From Sialis fuliginosa (lineage: Eukaryota; Arthropoda; Insecta; Megaloptera; Sialidae): a stretch of 64,000 nt of DNA. Under the pieces are notes generated by a model. The model saw only the letters and a program-made list of their open reading frames with translations. It was not told where the DNA came from and searched no databases. Each line of letters starts with the position of its first letter. Positions within the stretch are counted from its first letter, which is position 1. The position numbers and the translations under genes are program-made. The DNA is taken from NCBI GenBank assembly GCA_961205875.1, contig OY540817.1, positions 10,327,001-10,391,000 of the forward strand, written 5' to 3'. This document shows positions 1 to 10,599 of this stretch, piece by piece.

Positions 1-403
1 CGCGTCAATCCTAGGGGATTAAAAAGAGCGTTGTGACTACAGGGTTAAAATAAAATTACTGCAGTTTGTTGTTTGTTTATTTATGGTACAACTACATACA
101 TGGGCGTGCTGCCACACTAACAGTATTTCGATGTTTGGGTGACAGCAACGACATCTAATGAATGCAGTCTGACATCAAGTAAGCTGTGTTTCTTTTATTT
201 GTTATCGTGTTTGAATACTCTCTAAAAATTTATCGATGCAGTCGAATTGGAAGTTATATTAACGTCCAAGTAGATAAAAAAACAAACAAATTCCGATTGT
301 ATTTATCTCCATTTTATTTTTTTGTAGCGATTAATTATTATATTTTAGCGCACTTTTCAAAGGAAAAGTAGCTATTGCTATCCCGTTTTTTGGACAAAAT
401 GAT
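1..403. other. AT-rich stretch, nothing recognised
   Basis: No repeat family shared with the rest of the window and no credible coding frame. The open frame at 186-371 is AT-rich, lacks an ATG start and has no splice context, so I treat it as chance. Confidence 0.4.
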
Positions 404-585
404 CAATATAATTACTATCAAATCACGCTATAAACCTGTTAAATGTATATAAGTAGATAAATATCTAGTAGTAATTATTATATATATTATTAATTGCAGT
501 AATCAAATATCAACAAATATTTCTAATTCAGTACAATTAATTTTAAAATGTGCAACATTGAGGTACTGTTCAAGACAGTACCTTA
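404..585 (-). mobile_element. Family-A MITE, truncated copy 0
   Basis: On the minus strand this begins with TAAGGTACTG, the family-A terminus, and continues with the family segments AATATTTGTTGATATTTG and AGCGTGATTTGAT. Homology is lost near 404, so only about the first third of the element is present. It carries no coding sequence. Other copies lie at 733, 3893, 12781, 38520 and 49977. Confidence 0.7.
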
Positions 586-732
586 TAACTCCCCAACGAA
601 AAATTTCCAGACACATGCTTATATACATTTATTTGTTTAAAAGAACGTTTTCAATCTAACTCCTTTTGCTGTTATTTATGTCAATAAATAGTTAATGGAG
701 AAATATTTCTGTAGTTCTATGGTAAAAGTAGA

Positions 733-1251
733 TATGGCAGTGGCACCAGTCTTGGCAAGGACCCCAGTAATGGCAAATTTTTAATTAAATGTACTGAATT
801 AGAAATATGTGTTGATATTTGATTTCTGAATATTAATCTATATACATACATTTAACTGTCTTACAGCGTGATTTGATGACAATCGGGCAGTAGGTGTCAA
901 AATGGTCGACATTTAAACTAATTATTAGTATAATTTATTTATTAATTATTATATTATCATAGCCACTGCTTTCTTTCTTTTATATCTTTTGTGTCGTAGT
1001 ACTTATCATTTTATAATCATAACTGGTTTTACCTTTGCCATTACTGGAGAAAAAACATGAACAAAATAAAAAGCTATAATTTAAAAAACAAACTATATTT
1101 GCGGACTTTGGTAATTAAATGGATTAAATAAAGAGTTACTTGTTTTATTAGTGACATGAATTCATAGGAATTACAAAAAAAAACAAGCCCATTAATCCAA
1201 AAAAACCGAAAATTTGCTCTTATAGCGGCCATAACTGGTGCATTTACCTTA
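733..1251 (+). mobile_element. Family-A MITE, full-length copy 1 (TA target, about 519 bp)
   Basis: Both termini are visible. The left end reads TATGGCAGTGGCACCAGT and the right end, complemented, reads TAAGGTAAATGCACCAGT, so the inverted ends share GCACCAGT followed by TGGC. TA flanks both sides (733-734 and 1250-1251), as expected for a Tc1/mariner-type target. The interior is AT-rich and non-coding. Superfamily assignment rests only on the TA duplication and is an inference. Family consensus from six copies: TAAGGTAxTGGCACCAGT. Confidence 0.8.
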
Positions 1252-1950
1252 TGCCACTTTTCAGCAATTTTCTATTGTTAACTGATAAATATTACAAAAA
1301 CCCGTATAGTGCTCAATACAAATTTTTTTTTGATCCATGTTCTGATCAAATATTTTAATTTGATTTTCCATTATTCGGTAAACTTGAATTTTCGTCTCCT
1401 GCAATATTTGCAAACGTGACATATCTGCTTTTACTATAGAGCCACGGATTTATTTCAAAGATTCCCTAAATGCCACAAATCTGTCATAATTGCGTTACAT
1501 TTTCATAATTTTCCCTGTAACAAAGTATAAACTGAATTTAATCATACCTAAATTTAACATTAAAATTCAGTGAACTAATTTTGTGAAATTCTTCTGAAAA
1601 CACTCGCTCTGAACAATTCACAAATGAGCAATTTAATCCGCGCAACAAAACCGTACAATGAAAGTTTATAATTCATTCTTGTAAACACTTCCTGATTTTG
1701 GTCAATTGTATTTTCTAATAACTTGGCGACATTTCATCTCCACACTCCGCGCACGCTAGTTAAGATGAGTTATGTTAATTAGTTCTGTGAAGTTATGTCT
1801 CCAGAGTTAAAATGTAGATGTTCATTTTAATATTTACAGTGGCGTGCAAGAGAAACTACCATATATAATATGGTACTTAAGTTATGGTAACATTAAATGA
1901 AATAATTTTATATCATAATAAAGAGATTGGTCAAATATGCAGTTAGCATA
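1252..1950. other. AT-rich stretch, nothing recognised
   Basis: No coding frame or shared repeat seen. A CAGTGGCGTG motif at 1839 resembles the end of a hAT-type element, but I found no partner end. Confidence 0.4.
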
Positions 1951-2231
1951 ATATTTTTGACTATCACGACTAAACCGCTGAAGCGATCTTAATTAAATTT
2001 GGCAGGGAGGTAGTTTGCATCCTGAGGAAGGACATAGGCTACTTTGTATCCCAAAAAATTATTAAATAAACAATTACATTAGATTAGAAAAATAGGTTTG
2101 TAACATTTGTACGCGCGACCTGTATTATCGACTATCATAATATAAATCTATATTACCTAATCTTCTTCATGGGTTTTCTGTCTGACAGCTCCTAAATTTC
2201 ATGCGAACAATGTCGCGGGTAACAGATAATA
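1951..2231 (+). mobile_element. Helitron-like non-autonomous fragment G1
   Basis: Shares several segments in the same order with the minus-strand element at 18802-19098: CTAAACCGCTGAA, TTGGCAGGGAG, GCGCGACCTGT with TATCGA, and CTAATCTT. It ends in GTCGCGGGTAACAGATAAT, a decayed form of the Helitron-style 3' end (CGCGGG then CTAGT). The 5' end is missing or diverged. Non-coding. Confidence 0.6.
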
Positions 2232-2919
2232 TATGTTTAAGACGGTTTTCTACCCATATTACTGTATAGACTAATATGTGACTAAAAAATTGAAACAGAG
2301 GCTTTTTTTATAGTTTATTATATTATATTATTTCCTATAGCAATAAAAAAGTTCACGTAATATTTGTAGGTCTATAATTTAGTTTTGAACTATGTACCAT
2401 AATGGTGTTAAATTAGCAATGATGTATAAATGTAATAAATCCTTTAAAGATTGATATTTCTATGTCAAAAATGAATATTTCTTTTGTGTTTTTGATTTTG
2501 TGAATGATATGTACAATATTGTACATTTATTTAATAGGAAATTATATAGAAAGTTGATTTTTTAAACCGCAGGTTTGTATCTCAAACCATTATTAAGATA
2601 TAGTCATTCAAAGTTTTGATGAAAAATGGCCATCGGAACTAATTTTTATTGAATCCATGTATCAAAATCTATATAATAAAATGTATGAAATAACTGAAAA
2701 AAATATAGTAACTCAGGATATACCCAGTAGTCTAACTAGTTAGAAATATTATATTCAAATAAAAATGTATAAAATAAAAAACACTAACACAATTAATAAC
2801 TTCTCGATCAAGTCACATTTAACTTTCATCATGTTTGTCATAGTCGGCTGATGTTACTTTTGTTATTTATTACATAAGAGAGACCGGCCAGCAGTGCAGA
2901 TAATGCATTCCACACGCCG
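2232..2919. other. AT-rich stretch, nothing recognised
   Basis: Very AT-rich with frequent stops in all frames. No repeat shared elsewhere in the window was noticed. Confidence 0.4.
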
Positions 2920-3145
2920 TCCCACACATGCGGAAATACGTGAAAACGTGACCAAAACCTGCAATGCATAATTCTATATTAATCAGATCAGGCGAAATCA
3001 AGCTAGAATATACTCATTTTTAGGAAGATATGATAAGTTTTATCTGCTAATAATTGCTATATTTTAACATACAAAATACATGTTTGTATGTCGTAGGTTT
3101 TGGCCACGTCTTCGCTCCTTTCTGCCTATGTGCGCCTTTGAAAAG
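2920..3145. repeat. Small inverted repeat, about 50-bp arms
   Basis: Left arm near 2925-2975 contains CGTGACCAAAACCTGC. The right arm near 3085-3140, complemented, contains CGTGGCCAAAACCTAC, and the similarity extends outward with CACATG/GGCGAAA-type matches. It may be a small MITE of about 200 bp. No target duplication identified. Confidence 0.45.
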
Positions 3146-3892
3146 TTAAAAACGGCATTCCAGTTTACAGACTAAACGTTAAACAACATACATAACTGCT
3201 AATTACACTCATAACTGTAATCAAAATAAATATTTCAGCCTGAAAACGTATTACAAAATAATAATATGTATATTTAATGTACATCTAGTACTCCCTGATT
3301 ATACGCCTCTGTATATTAACCTATTTCTGAGACGTAATTATACAGCACTGACTAGGTGCTTCAAGATAAGGAAGTGAACAATGAGTCCCTCAGGAACGGG
3401 GATGCAAACGAAGGGTACATAATCGACTCTATATTTATCTTTATTTCAATGTTATATTTATTTTAATGTTATAAACTTTATAATAGTTAATTATTCTGCT
3501 TCTGTTCTACACGACTTCAATGATTGATGCATGTTTTTAATTATGAATAAGAAAGTGTATGAAGTAATGCAACACTTTCCTTTTCGTCTTCATTTTATTA
3601 TACAATGACTTATTCATAGGCGTAGCCAAAGTGAGTACTTCTCGATATAATATTCTCGATTATAATAGGCATGAGGCCAGTAACAAAGTATCACTGAAAT
3701 TATGATTTCAATAATGAAATAAGTTAAAAAGATTCTAAAAAATGCCTATTAGTAATAATTAGTACATTATTTATTTGATTGAAAAAAGTAACAGGTAAAT
3801 CAATCCATCTTACAGTGGGCGACAAATTTTTGATATTTTCCAAAAATAAACAAAAATATTAATTAGTTATATTTTATGTTTATAACTTAAAA
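3146..3892. other. Mostly AT-rich; GC-richer patch at 3340-3412
   Basis: Only the patch at about 3347-3412 stands out: one plus frame there reads VLQDKEVNNESLRNGDANEG without stops. The acceptor and donor around it are poor. CATAGGCGTAGCC at 3614 resembles a hAT-type terminus without a partner. Confidence 0.25.
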
Positions 3893-4085
3893 TAAGGCAG
3901 TGAGACCAGTCTTGGCAAGGACCCCAGTAATGGCAAATTTTTAATTGAATATACTGAATTATAAATATGTGTTGATATTTTATTACTACCATTTCTGAAT
4001 ATTAATCTATATATAGCGTGATTTGATGCCAATCGGCCAATAGGTGTCAAAACGGTGGACATTTAAACTAATTACTATACTCTAA
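3893..4085 (+). mobile_element. Family-A MITE, 3'-truncated copy 2
   Basis: Starts with TAAGGCAGTGAGACCAGT, then CTTGGCAAGGACCCCAG as in copy 1, and retains the AGCGTGATTTGATG and GGTGGACATTTAAAC segments. Similarity stops at about 4085 without a right terminus. The open minus frame across it is a by-product of the repeat. Confidence 0.75.
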
Positions 4086-4789
4086 AGTCGTTTTTTTTTT
4101 AAGTTTTTTATTTAAATAAATTAATAGAAACGTCATTAATTAAGGAAAACTACTAGTATAGGTACTATTAAAATTGTTTATGATTTGTTATTAATTGTTT
4201 TACTGACATATGGGTTAATTATAAGAAAACAAATACACATTTTCATTGAAAAAAAAATTATTCCATGTATATGAACTCGAATCATTTTGAATTACAAAAA
4301 ATATATCTCCTAACACATTATTTATCATTCATTCGAATGAAACCCCATTAAATAAATTACAAAACGACGCGTGTTCAGCAAAAAAATATTCACAATCTGA
4401 CAATCTCTTGAACAGTATTAATTTCCTATATCGATCACCAATTACAGAATATAAAAAACAACAAATTTTCTTTCCAATTACGGTTGATTTGCATTGTCGG
4501 ATTTAATTAAACATAAACAAGCACGCGTATTAAACATTGTACCCGTACGAGTTCTAAACAAGAGCATTGTGGGTAGGAATAACAAAGGGGGGGGGGGGGG
4601 AGTGATAGGTTTGTATAATTTTTTTCTGCCAAACTTAATGTGCCGATCAAAACCATGCATTTTGCTGGTGACGTATGAATCCAACATGTTTTTACACACA
4701 ATGAAAAAATAATTCGTTTTTTTCCGACTTGAAGTGTCTGTCAATAAACCAATTACCCAGCTCTTTGCTTATCATATTCTCTCTCTTCA
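4086..4789. other. AT-rich stretch with a 14-G run
   Basis: Contains an uninterrupted G14 at 4587-4600. Open frames crossing it on both strands are poly-Gly or poly-Pro artefacts of the run. Nothing else recognised. Confidence 0.6.
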
Positions 4790-4799
4790 TTCGACAGCA

Positions 4800-5770
4800 T
4801 GTTAACGTACGCAGGGGTGCATTGTCATAAAAAATATGTGTGGTTTGTATTGATGTTGTAAATGATATGTCGAGTATTGTAGAGTACCTGTTAAAAATAT
4901 TGAAGTAACAGACGAAAGTATGCAGATTATTAATTGATGTTGGTGACATGCTGTTGAGATTTTTTTGTTTTACCGAGTGATCCATTTAAAATGAGATAAG
5001 CAAATATCTCAAAAACAAAGGATTTTTCAGGAAAAATGTTTGATATAAAAGTATAGAAGGGATAAGCCAATAACAGTATTGACTTTGAGTGGATGTTTCC
5101 AGGTAACTTTGAGTTCAAATTAATTTTTTTAATGGAAATCTATTTTTTGCAGATTCGTATTTTACAAAAAAATTATTATTATCTAAAAAGTTTTTTTTCA
5201 GAAACCTTTTTATTGAATATTACGTTGAAAATTTTTAAAATTATTCTCCTAAATAAATGCAATTTAAAATAGAGATATTTTTATAATTTCAGAAATGTTC
5301 TACATAATTTTTTTAATGTCCATTAAAAATATTTATACGTTAAAATTGATAGAGGTTTTTGAAACAACTTCAAGCAAAAGTTGTTTTTGTTTTTCTGTAG
5401 AATATGAAACAGCAAAAAATTAGATTTCCATAAAAAAAGATGTTGAAACATTCACTCAACATCAATACTGTTATCTCCATTAGTAATTTGTACCAAATAA
5501 TATTCCTAAAGTATCTTTTGTTTTCGAGATATTTGCTGGATTACACTGGTTAAAACAAAAAAAGTTGACAATAAAATTTCAACAACTTGTCACAAATATC
5601 AAACAACAATCTGTTCACTTTAGTCCGTTATTTCAATATTTTTAACAGACTACCTCCATTGGTTTATCTCTTCCTTACTCTGAAAATTTTGTATCAAACA
5701 TTTTCCCTGAAAATCCTTAGTTTTCGAGATATTTGCTTGTCTCAATTTATATGGACCACTCTGTATATAT
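4800..5770. repeat. Foldback element with modular arms
   Basis: A left arm of about 300 bp (about 4850-5165) pairs with a right arm at about 5400-5770. Shared landmarks are CTGTTAAAAATATTGAA, AGCAAATATCTC, AAAATGTTTGATA, ATAACAGTATTGA and AATGGAAATCTA, each in inverted order. The outer end on the right is ATATACAGAGTGGTCC when complemented, the ACAGxGTG style of terminus seen on other elements here. The AAATATCTC-with-AAAACAAAGG module occurs twice along the right arm. The loop near 5170-5400 is AT-rich and non-coding. A related fragment lies near 31100-31140. Confidence 0.65.
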
Positions 5771-5880
5771 TTTTTGTAGAACCGAATATCTTTATAAATT
5801 TCACCGTTTGGGCTATAAAGCACCCTCAGACCGACAGACAGACAAACGTCATTGAAATAATGATTATACAGTAAGAACAT

Positions 5881-6600
5881 TTAAAAAAAATGTAACAATT
5901 AAAATTCATTGCCTAAATTTTATCTAATTTTCAATCCCTAAATCACCCTTCTTTCCCCTATTCTGTTTCTACGCTACGGTACTCACGAATGTAGAATGTA
6001 CACATACGTTTGCCCTGACGTAGTTGTATATCAAGTTCCCAACACACATGGTTGATTTATTTTGGTTAAAAAAAGACAATGAAAAATGTACGACATTTAA
6101 AATGTAATTTATACAAATCCAATTTAATCATTGTGCCATTTATTCGAACGAAATTAAATCGGGTGTCAATTAATTTATTAATAATGACCGAAATGAGTAT
6201 TTTGTAATTTTTTATTAATTTAATCAACCAACACCCAAAACTTCGTTGCTGTTTTGATAAAATTCAATAACAGTAAAAGTAATTAATTTATTTTTCAATT
6301 GATGTGATAGGCCAATTAAAAATTATATATAATCAATTCGAAATTTCAATTGATATTTGAAAAATGAAAACCTTTTGGTTGTTCCTTGTAGTACTGAAAA
6401 ACAAAACTATATTTTTGTATGTTTTATAATTAATTTGGATATTTTTATTTTATTTGCTTTGTTAGTTTCGAAGTGACATAAAAACTATTGGACATATTTT
6501 GATGGGACTTTAACAGTTAAGAAGCTGAAGTTATAAGAATTACTTAAGGCAATAATAAAATAATTATTATATAGCAAATTCATAATAAGGAAAAATAATC
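5881..6600. other. AT-rich stretch, nothing recognised
   Basis: No credible coding frame and no shared repeat found. Confidence 0.4.
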
Positions 6601-6639
6601 GATACAGTTTGTTAGCTCATTTCGTTTTTATTGATTATT

Positions 6640-7071
6640 ATAATATTAGAGCAACTGGTCGTTCTTCCAAGAATATACAACAAACCACAAATACAACACT
6701 AGAAATAAAAAAGACCTATATGGCCTTCTCGAACAATCCGCAATTGTCTTCAAAGGAACGATCAATTAAATTATCAAAATTTATAATTATTTACCTAGTC
6801 CTTTAAAAACACTAGAACTAAAAAAATTCAAAATAGAATTAAAAACATTACTATTAGAAAAATGTTGTTACAGTATCAATGAATATGCTTCTCAGTGATA
6901 TTATAATATATTATTTTATTATTATTTGTATTATTGTTTACTATTTCATATACTTTATTTTATTTTCTATTCATTAATGTATATTGTGTATTTGGATTTG
7001 CTTTTTTCCTTGACTTATTCAGCACTTGTATAAAGTTAAATTGAATAAAGTTTATTATTATTATTATTATG
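6640..7071 (+). mobile_element. 3' end of a 5'-truncated non-LTR retrotransposon (LINE)
   Basis: The frame ending at the TGA at 6896-6898 reads IYNYLPSPLKTLELKKFK and ends SINEYASQ. The YNxLPxxLKxL pattern, followed by a lysine-rich KFKxxLK stretch just before the stop, is typical of the C-terminus of CR1/Jockey-type LINE reverse transcriptase proteins. Upstream similarity sits in a different frame (SSKERSIKLSK near 6750), so the coding remnant is shifted. After about 150 bp of 3' UTR the element ends in AATAAAG followed by (TTA)n at 7052-7070, a simple-repeat tail common for LINEs. The clade cannot be fixed from so little, and the element is dead. Confidence 0.65.
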
Positions 7072-7099
7072 ATTTATATTATATATATTAAGGGCAAAG

Positions 7100-8067
7100 C
7101 CCACGGGTTGTTCAGAGTCGACAGTCAGCATTGCACATCGTTGCTGGGTAAAGTTCGCAGACATGGTTAATTAACGGACTTGATTCGGTTTTATAGGGAT
7201 TGTGTACGCCGAGACAGTGCCTGTAGCAGAAACTGTAGCATTCGACTCAAACGCTAAAACCACTATCGCTGATTCTAACCGAATCACTCGACAACATGTC
7301 ATAAATTTCGAAGGCGAGATTATGCATAAAATAACAGTTTGTAAAGGCACTTACCTCGTTCGGTGAATTCAACCGCATGAGATATTAATTAAGGAAAGGA
7401 AAAAAATGTGGTTGAAGGATTAACACCTATTCGACGGCTTCACTCGTACATGGCTCGTTATTTCTCCAAACTATGGTATTTGATTCCAATTTCTAAATAC
7501 TTCACATATATCATATATACACAAAACAACAAAAACAAATGCACAAAAAGTGCGTTGCGGCTTTAGTCCAGCTCAAACACATACAGCTAGCACTAAAGAA
7601 ACTATCTCTCGCGGGTTTATCAACTATTTATAAAGCGGAAAATGCGAACAACAATTTTCCCACATGCGGGATTAATAACGATAATTTGTGGAAAAAATAT
7701 AAAATACATTTTCTTTCTAAGCGGGTTTAACTAGTACTTCTAACTTGTTCTAAACTTTGCGCAGAACGCTTGCATGCGCAAACGGACAAAACAAGAATTA
7801 AACAGTGGCGCCAACAGGGATATTTGTTGATGTTAAACTAATATTACTATGATTAATTTTCGTCGATTCTTTGTAATTAATATATTTTAAAATTTTTACC
7901 AAACAATTTTATTTTAATATCAAGCTCACAACGATTTAGTATTGTCGACTATGTCCGCTTAAAACCGGGTTAAGTCCGTTAATTAACCATTTTGCGAACT
8001 TTGCTCAGCAGCGATATGCAATGCTGACATTACCCGGACAGTATCGACTCTGCACACCTCACGGACT
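7100..8067. mobile_element. DNA-transposon-like element with about 90-bp terminal inverted repeats
   Basis: The left end carries CAGAGTCGACAGTCAGCATT, then AAAGTTCGCA, then GGTTAATTAACGGACTT. The right end, complemented, carries CAGAGTCGATACTG, GTCAGCATTGCA, AAAGTTCGCA and GGTTAATTAACGGACTT in the same order. The roughly 970-bp body is GC-richer than its surroundings and has no long frame, but it holds a start-like ATGCGGTTGAATTC running into a consensus donor (minus strand, GAG then GTAAGTGC at about 7354). That may be a remnant of an intron-containing transposase or of a captured host exon. CACGG flanks both ends and could be a target duplication. Superfamily unknown. Confidence 0.6.
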
Positions 8068-8332
8068 ATAAACAAATTAAATGTCTTCTTGTGAAAAGGG
8101 GGGGGGGGGGATAATATTTTAATTGAAACATGACTCGATGGCAGGGAGGGAAAAGTTTCAATTACATGTATGCCCCCTTATTATAATGAAATTGACTAAA
8201 CTTTGTTAGCTAATAAGCACTTTGAACGAGTAATTAAACTAACATGACAGTTTATTGACGGATAAGCGCATGCGCGATAAGTAAAACTGTGTTTTAGCAA
8301 ATTGAAGTAACACTGTTCTAAATTCCAAAACA
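8068..8332. other. AT-rich spacer with a 13-G run
   Basis: G13 at 8098-8110. Nothing else recognised. Confidence 0.5.
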
Positions 8333-8893
8333 TATCCATAGCTCAAAGCTAGTAAATGAACAAGCTGTCTCATAACTTTTTGACCAACCAGCGGCCGCGC
8401 GGGAAACGTCACCTTGAGGAACCTTTCAAACGTTGTTTTCAAATTATTTCGAATTTTTGGATATTTGTTATTAAAAAAAAGTTAATATTATTGTTTATTT
8501 CAGAAGCATATATCATATTACATATAATATTTTATCATAAAATTTTTAAAATGATGTCAAAAATCAATGCTTAAAGAAAATACATTTGTTGGTTACACAT
8601 TAAAAAAACACTTGTTTAAAACTATAATTTATAAAAATAAAATAATAAAAATTTACATTTAAAACTCAGTACACTATCAATAACAAATGAAAATATTTAA
8701 AAATAACATACAATAAATCAGCTTAACTAAAACAAAGAGTAAATACAGTAAATACCAAGAGTAAATATAGTTTGACAGCCATTTATAATGTCAAAGAATT
8801 CCTCACGATGACGCAGTCTCCCCTCTTATGTCACTCCCCGCACAGAGTTTTGAGGCAACCTGGTCATTTACTAACCTTGTCCATAGCTAACAA
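8333..8893. repeat. Inverted repeat, about 90-100-bp arms with a long AT-rich loop
   Basis: Left arm 8333-8423 contains TCCATAGCTCAAAGCTAGTA then AATGAACAAGCTGTCTCA. The right arm 8790-8893, complemented, contains GCTATGGACAAGGTTAGTA then AATGACCAGGTTGCCTCA, and both continue to GTCAC/GTCATC and GAGGAA. The loop of about 370 bp is AT-rich and has no coding signal. The open minus frame at 8239-8442 lies over the left arm and is probably a by-product. Confidence 0.5.
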
Positions 8894-9060
8894 ATTTCAT
8901 TCAATAATATTTTTATAATAAACAAAACAATTGCCGAATAAAAAATCAAAAATTCAGTGAAAGTATAACAAAAGATTCTTCCATTACAATAGAAAAAGCG
9001 CTTAAAGTAAATTGAAAAGGTAGTCAAGAGATAAAGTCAATTTAAATCAATTAAAATGCC

Positions 9061-9186
9061 ATGGACCAATTCATTTATGCGATAATAGAAGCACAATATC
9101 GCGTTCAGAGAACGCTGGAATGGTTTTACCCGGCTGATGCTAAATACACGCCCGCACAGACCATGTCCTCTGAATTACATCAATAA
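9061..9186 (+). CDS. Candidate 41-aa small ORF
   Basis: An ATG in strong context (GCCATGG) opens a 41-codon frame that ends at TAA 9184-9186. An in-frame TAA lies two codons upstream, so the ATG is the natural start. The product begins MDQFIYAIIEAQYRVQRTL and ends TPAQTMSSELHQ. It has mixed charged and aromatic residues, no signal peptide and no membrane segment. Codons have a purine-first bias and the segment is distinctly less AT-rich than its surroundings. It lies between an inverted repeat and a tandem duplication and is in neither. I recognise no family. It could be a short peptide gene, an exon fragment, or chance. Confidence 0.35.
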   Translation: MDQFIYAIIEAQYRVQRTLEWFYPADAKYTPAQTMSSELHQ

Positions 9187-9207
9187 TAAAAGTGTTAATT
9201 AGTGTTA

Positions 9208-9600
9208 TACAGCTTGTTAATGCTTAACCTACCAATAATGTCCACATTCAGACACTTATTGCACCGTATGTGAATGTATGTATATATATAGGTATGTATC
9301 TAATGTATACAGGATGTTTTGGAATTAAATACTACAATCTTATCGCGTGGGTATAAGGCGTAAAGCTACACGATAGACGTTTGAATATATGACATTTTTA
9401 AAGTACATGAATACAGCTATTGTTAATGATTAACTTACTAATAATGTCCGCATTTAAACATTTATTGTGAATGCATGTATGTATCTAATGTATACAGGAT
9501 GTTTTGGAATTAAATACAACAACCGAATGGAGTGATATAAGGTGTAATGTTATACGATAGTCATTTAAAGATACGAAATTTTTACAAATAAAAATACATG
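9208..9600. repeat. Tandem duplication, two diverged copies of about 190-200 bp
   Basis: Copy one starts near 9208 (TACAGCTTGTTAATG) and copy two near 9412 (TACAGCTATTGTTAATG). Both continue CTAATAATGTCC or its variant, TATTGTGAATG or its variant, GTATGTATCTAATGTATA, CAGGATGTTTTGGAATTAAA, TATAAGG and CGATAG. The ACAGGATG core matches the terminal motif of other elements in the window, so the duplicated unit is probably the end of such an element. Non-coding. Confidence 0.7.
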
Positions 9601-9669
9601 ATAGATATAATGAACTTAATTCGTCAAAAAATTGTATTATTACTCTCTACTAAGAAATTCATAATAACC

Positions 9670-9768
9670 CAAAAAATAAAGGAAAAAATACAAGAAAAAT
9701 GTATTAGGTGCCAAACCTTAACAGTGATTAGAATATGTTGAAATGTATATTTTCTGAAAACTCTCTAT
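9670..9768 (-). repeat. Interspersed repeat K, copy 1
   Basis: Complemented, it reads TTGGCACCTAATACATTTTT then TTGTATTTTTTCC, preceded by GAGAGTTTTC. The same order occurs at 39639-39728. It lies next to ACAGGATG/ACAGGGTG-type termini in both places, so it is probably part of a larger foldback or MITE family. Confidence 0.5.
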
Positions 9769-9953
9769 AGCAAAGTTTGTCCTGAAACACCCTCAACCAA
9801 GTTTTATTTTACATGGATTTTGTAAACACACTGTATCTAATAAACGGAATGTTCGATTACATTTTCTACCACCTTTTTTATTATTATTTTAACCAATCAT
9901 AACTGCATACCTTTCAAAATGGCGGTTAAACAAAAAAAAATTACTTAAATAAA

Positions 9954-10358
9954 CAGGGTGTCCACTGGTTTTTGGAAACCAAATTCCCTGACTTTTCCCT
10001 AACCACAGACTCTAAATTCCCTGACCACTAGAGGCTCTGGGGCTCGGAGCAAGAAGGGCAAAAATAAATTTTGAAGACCTTCTTTTTTTTTGCTCATCAA
10101 CATAGAATACACTTGTTTCTTCTTTAAATGAAAAAAAAAATTGAAGTTGAGAAGCAAAAAAAAGGTCATTAAAATCTAAATTAGTAATAAGTATAACTGC
10201 CTTGGAAAAATACCTGACTTCCCATAATTTATAATAAATTCCCTGACTTTTTAATTTTTTTATTATAAATTCCCTGACTTTTCAGAATTTTAAATAAATT
10301 CCCTGACTTTCCCTGACCACTTTAGGCTTCCCTGACTTTCCAGAAAATGGACACCCTG
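9954..10358. mobile_element. MITE-like element built from TTCCCTGACTTTTC repeats
   Basis: Bounded by CAGGGTGTCCACTGGTTTTTG on the left and, complemented, CAGGGTGTCCATTTTCTGGA on the right, that is, inverted CAGGGTGTCCA termini. Inside, variants of AAATTCCCTGACTTTTC occur about seven times (near 9981, 10014, 10215, 10236, 10268, 10294 and 10330), with the denser cluster in the right half. Such CCCTGACTTTTCC repeats are widespread in invertebrate genomes as far as I recall; I assign no superfamily. The minus-strand open frame across the right end is a by-product. Confidence 0.65.
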
Positions 10359-10599
10359 ATAAAGTTGATATTAATTTGGTTCTTATCAAAATTTCTTGAT
10401 GTATTATTAAGATGGGCTTGATTTTTAGAGAAGCGTGATTCAAAAAATTATTTGCTAAAAAATTGTAATGAATGGTGTAAAAATGAAGTAATATTTTTAC
10501 AATTCGCACACTCTGCAAGAAAATGTCATATCCAACCCCACTCTGTACATATAACCGAAATATGAGTAATGATCTATAACCGCATGCACTCATAGCAGC

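Noticed and set aside
3347-3412. Hydrophilic frame VLQDKEVNNESLRNGDANEG
   Set aside because: Short, with a poor acceptor (GACTAG) and donor (GGGTAC); chance cannot be excluded.
4478-4744. Open frames on both strands around a G14 run
   Set aside because: They are poly-Gly/poly-Pro frames created by the homopolymer, with no splice or domain support.
7800-7825. TGGCGCCAACAGGG, resembling a retroviral-type primer-binding site
   Set aside because: No direct long repeats flank it and no related coding sequence is near. It sits inside the element bounded by inverted repeats at 7100 and 8067.
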